A stretch of 25,068 nucleotides of DNA, from contig DASZCR010000152.1 in the NCBI GenBank assembly GCA_035942915.1, forward strand, positions 1 through 25,068, read 5' to 3'. The notes under the pieces are model-generated. The model made no database searches. It was not told where the DNA came from and saw only the letters and a list, made by a program, of their open reading frames with translations. Position numbers and translations under genes: made by a program. Numbering within the stretch: position 1 is the stretch's first letter; every line of letters begins with the position of its first letter. This document shows, piece by piece, positions 23,047 to 25,068 of the stretch. The stretch is from DASZCR01 sp035942915. Its GTDB lineage: Bacteria > Acidobacteriota > Blastocatellia > Pyrinomonadales > Pyrinomonadaceae.

Positions 23047-25068
23047 ATGGCAGTTACCCAGAACGAAGTGCGTGCGAAGGCGGCGGGCGCAGGCAGCGGC
23101 GGCGCGGCGCGCAACACGCGGCGCAATGAGATTGTCGCCATCGCACTGTTTGCGACGAGCGCCCTGCTAGGGTTGTGTCTGGCCTCTTATCACGCGTTCG
23201 ATGAATCGTGGAACGCGCGCGGGCAGGCACAGGTCGAGAACCTCGTCGGCTCAATCGGCGCGAACGTCTCGGCGGCGCTCTTTCAGACCTTCGGCTTCGC
23301 GGCCATCCTGCTCCCGCTACTGTTAGTCGCCGCTGCGTGGCGTCGCTTCCGCACACGCCGCATCCACGCGCCGCTCTCGCGCGTCGTCGGACTCGTCGCG
23401 CTCGTTCTGGCCTCCGCTTCGCTCTTTGCCCTCTTCATCCCGCGCGCCAGCTACAACGGCAGCTTCGAGTCGGGCGGCCTCATCGGAGTCTTTTTCGCAG
23501 ACCAGTTGAAGGGCTTGCTCAACACGGTCGGTGCGGCCGTGCTGCTCGCGGCCGTCGCGGCGACGGGACTGTTGCTCGCCACTAACTTCTCTTTCGCCGC
23601 CGCCTACGAGCGCGCGTCGGCCGCGCTCGGCGACCCGTCCGGCGTCTTCCGCACGACGCTCGAACGCTACCGCGCATGGCGTGAGGCGCGTCGCGCACTG
23701 GCGCAGGCGCGCGTCGAGCGCAGACGCGAGGCTCGCGCCGAACGTGAGCGCGAGTTGGCAGAAGCGCGACAACAGCCCGTCGAATCTCTGGCCGAATCAC
23801 TCAGCGCAAAGGCACGGACGACGAAGCAGGACGAGTCACATCAGACAGCTTCAGCCGCCACCGCCATCAAGCGCGCCGGAGCAGCATCAACCGAAGTCGA
23901 ACACGAGCTTTCGCCGGAGGACGCGCTCCGCGCCGAAATCGCGCGCAAAGAGGCCGAACTGGCCTCCATCGCGTTGCAAGTCACCAACCCGACCGCCGCC
24001 GCGCCCCCAACCGAGCCGGTCGCGCGCACGCCGCGCCGACGCGCACCGGTCGAAGCGCCCGTCGAAGTCGAGAGCGCACCAGACGCAGTTGAGCCTCCTT
24101 CTCATCAACCGTCCGCCGCGCGCGTCGCCGCCAAAGCGGCCGCCGATGCGGCAGACATCGAAGAGATGTTGAGCACGGCCGAAGTCGTCCGCACAGAGCC
24201 GGTCGAAGCGCCCGTCGATGAGCCTCCGCCTTTCGACGCGAAGGCGGAGCGTGCCGCGCGTCGCGCCGAGCGCAACGCCGCCATGCTCGACGACTACAAA
24301 CTGCCCGGCAACGACTTCCTCAACGCCGCGCCGCCGCGTCACGAACAGGCCGACGAAGAACTGCTCAGCCTCGCCACACGCGTCGCAGAGAAGTGCAAAG
24401 AGTTCAACGTCATGGGGCGCATCGAGCACATCTGTCCCGGCCCCGTCGTCACGACCTACGAGTTCAAGCCCGACCCCGGCGTGAAGTACTCGCGCGTCAC
24501 CGGCCTCGTTGACGATCTCTGCCTCGCGCTCAAGGCCGAGTCGATCCGCATCGACCGCGTGCCCGGCAAGGCGCACGTCGGCATCGAAGTCCCGAACGCG
24601 CGGCGCGACAACATCATGCTGCGCGAGGTGGTCGAGTCGCGGCAGTTCCAGGAAACCCCGTCGAAGCTCACGCTCGCGCTCGGCAAGACGATTGACGGCC
24701 TCAACTACGTCGCCGACCTCGCCAGGATGCCGCACCTCCTGATCGCCGGCGCTACGGGGACGGGCAAGTCCGTCTGCCTGAACTCGCTCGTCGTCTCCGT
24801 CCTCTACAAGGCGCGGCCCGACGAAGTGAAGTTCATCATGATCGACCCGAAGCGGCTTGAGTTGGGGCTGTACGCAGACATCCCGCACCTCGCCACCCCG
24901 ATCATCACGGAGCCGAAGCGCGCGGCGAACGCCCTGAAGTGGGGCGTCTCGCAGATGGAGGCGCGCTACAAGCAACTGGCGCAGTGGGGCGTGCGCAACA
25001 TCGACGGCTACAACGCCGAGGTGATGCGCCGCAACCTCGTCGAGGACTTCGACGAGCAGGGGCAGCCG
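23047..25068 (+). CDS. ftsK: DNA translocase FtsK (partial, runs off the window)
   Basis: FtsK pumps DNA at the division septum and helps resolve chromosome dimers. The first 674 residues are present. About four membrane segments lie within residues 28-190 (for example IVAIALFATSALLGLCLASY). Next come a charged linker of about 230 residues rich in Ala, Arg and Glu, and the alpha domain (LATRVAEKCKEFNVMGRIEH and following). Then comes the motor domain with Walker A GATGTGKS at 568-575. The region FIMIDPKRLELG follows, and the window ends in the motor. The Walker B, the remaining motor and the gamma (KOPS-binding) domain lie outside. The ATG at 23047 has TTGGAG (23033-23038) 8 bases before it and is 34 bp after prfB. 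Confidence 0.95.
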   Translation, partial: MAVTQNEVRAKAAGAGSGGAARNTRRNEIVAIALFATSALLGLCLASYHAFDESWNARGQAQVENLVGSIGANVSAALFQTFGFAAILLPLLLVAAAWRRFRTRRIHAPLSRVVGLVALVLASASLFALFIPRASYNGSFESGGLIGVFFADQLKGLLNTVGAAVLLAAVAATGLLLATNFSFAAAYERASAALGDPSGVFRTTLERYRAWREARRALAQARVERRREARAERERELAEARQQPVESLAESLSAKARTTKQDESHQTASAATAIKRAGAASTEVEHELSPEDALRAEIARKEAELASIALQVTNPTAAAPPTEPVARTPRRRAPVEAPVEVESAPDAVEPPSHQPSAARVAAKAAADAADIEEMLSTAEVVRTEPVEAPVDEPPPFDAKAERAARRAERNAAMLDDYKLPGNDFLNAAPPRHEQADEELLSLATRVAEKCKEFNVMGRIEHICPGPVVTTYEFKPDPGVKYSRVTGLVDDLCLALKAESIRIDRVPGKAHVGIEVPNARRDNIMLREVVESRQFQETPSKLTLALGKTIDGLNYVADLARMPHLLIAGATGTGKSVCLNSLVVSVLYKARPDEVKFIMIDPKRLELGLYADIPHLATPIITEPKRAANALKWGVSQMEARYKQLAQWGVRNIDGYNAEVMRRNLVEDFDEQGQP

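Noticed and set aside
23887..24975. Minus-strand open frame (362 codons) opposite ftsK
   Set aside because: The plus strand encodes unmistakable FtsK alpha and Walker A sequences.

Overview
The window looks like a chromosomal segment of a GC-rich Gram-negative bacterium, most likely an Acidobacteriota of the Blastocatellia type. That placement is an inference. It rests on the high GC content with strong G/C third-position bias, the signal peptides and a lipobox, and a carboxypeptidase-regulatory-like domain of the kind found at the N-terminus of acidobacterial Oar-type TonB receptors. Small heptamer repeats between genes are a further feature of the window. No phage, transposase, integrase or CRISPR signal was seen; the segment reads as a stable mixture of core genes and lineage-specific genes.

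Left part (108-4374): three co-directional genes form a phospho-signalling cassette. They encode a von Willebrand A protein with an intact MIDAS, a PP2C-type phosphatase, and an 844-residue Ser/Thr kinase-like protein. The kinase carries a membrane hairpin, a seven-bladed WD40 propeller and a C-terminal topoisomerase-type zinc finger. The vWA/PP2C/kinase combination is the core of the TerY-P type triads, but the WD40 plus zinc-finger fusion is unusual. A long hairpin separates the cassette from a convergent small, very acidic protein (4464-4832, minus).

Middle (4987-14076): an NmrA-like NAD(P)-binding protein is followed by a giant secreted alpha-2-macroglobulin (2045 aa, GCGEQ thioester). 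Its bait-region position is filled by three tandem GspG-pseudopilin-like modules and one carboxypeptidase-regulatory-like domain. After an inverted array of heptamer repeats comes selD. Its true start is 12216, and residue 12 is an in-frame TGA at the catalytic Cys/Sec position, so SelD is itself a selenoprotein here. A predicted lipoprotein with a SAM-dependent methyltransferase fold follows.

Right part (14103-25068): a secreted helical-repeat protein on the minus strand; a 500-bp divergent region with a structured leader; a secreted DUF4214 protein with a Cys-rich tail; tRNA-Glu(TTC); a secreted TPR protein and an NfeD-like membrane protein. Next is a non-coding stretch that holds a sigma-54-like promoter, an intrinsic terminator (possible small RNA) and overlapping palindromes before lnt. 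Then come lnt, prfB (RF2, with the programmed +1 frameshift) and ftsK, which runs off the window. Two of the most informative genes, selD and prfB, contain in-frame TGA codons that are read through by different mechanisms and would be truncated by simple ORF calling.
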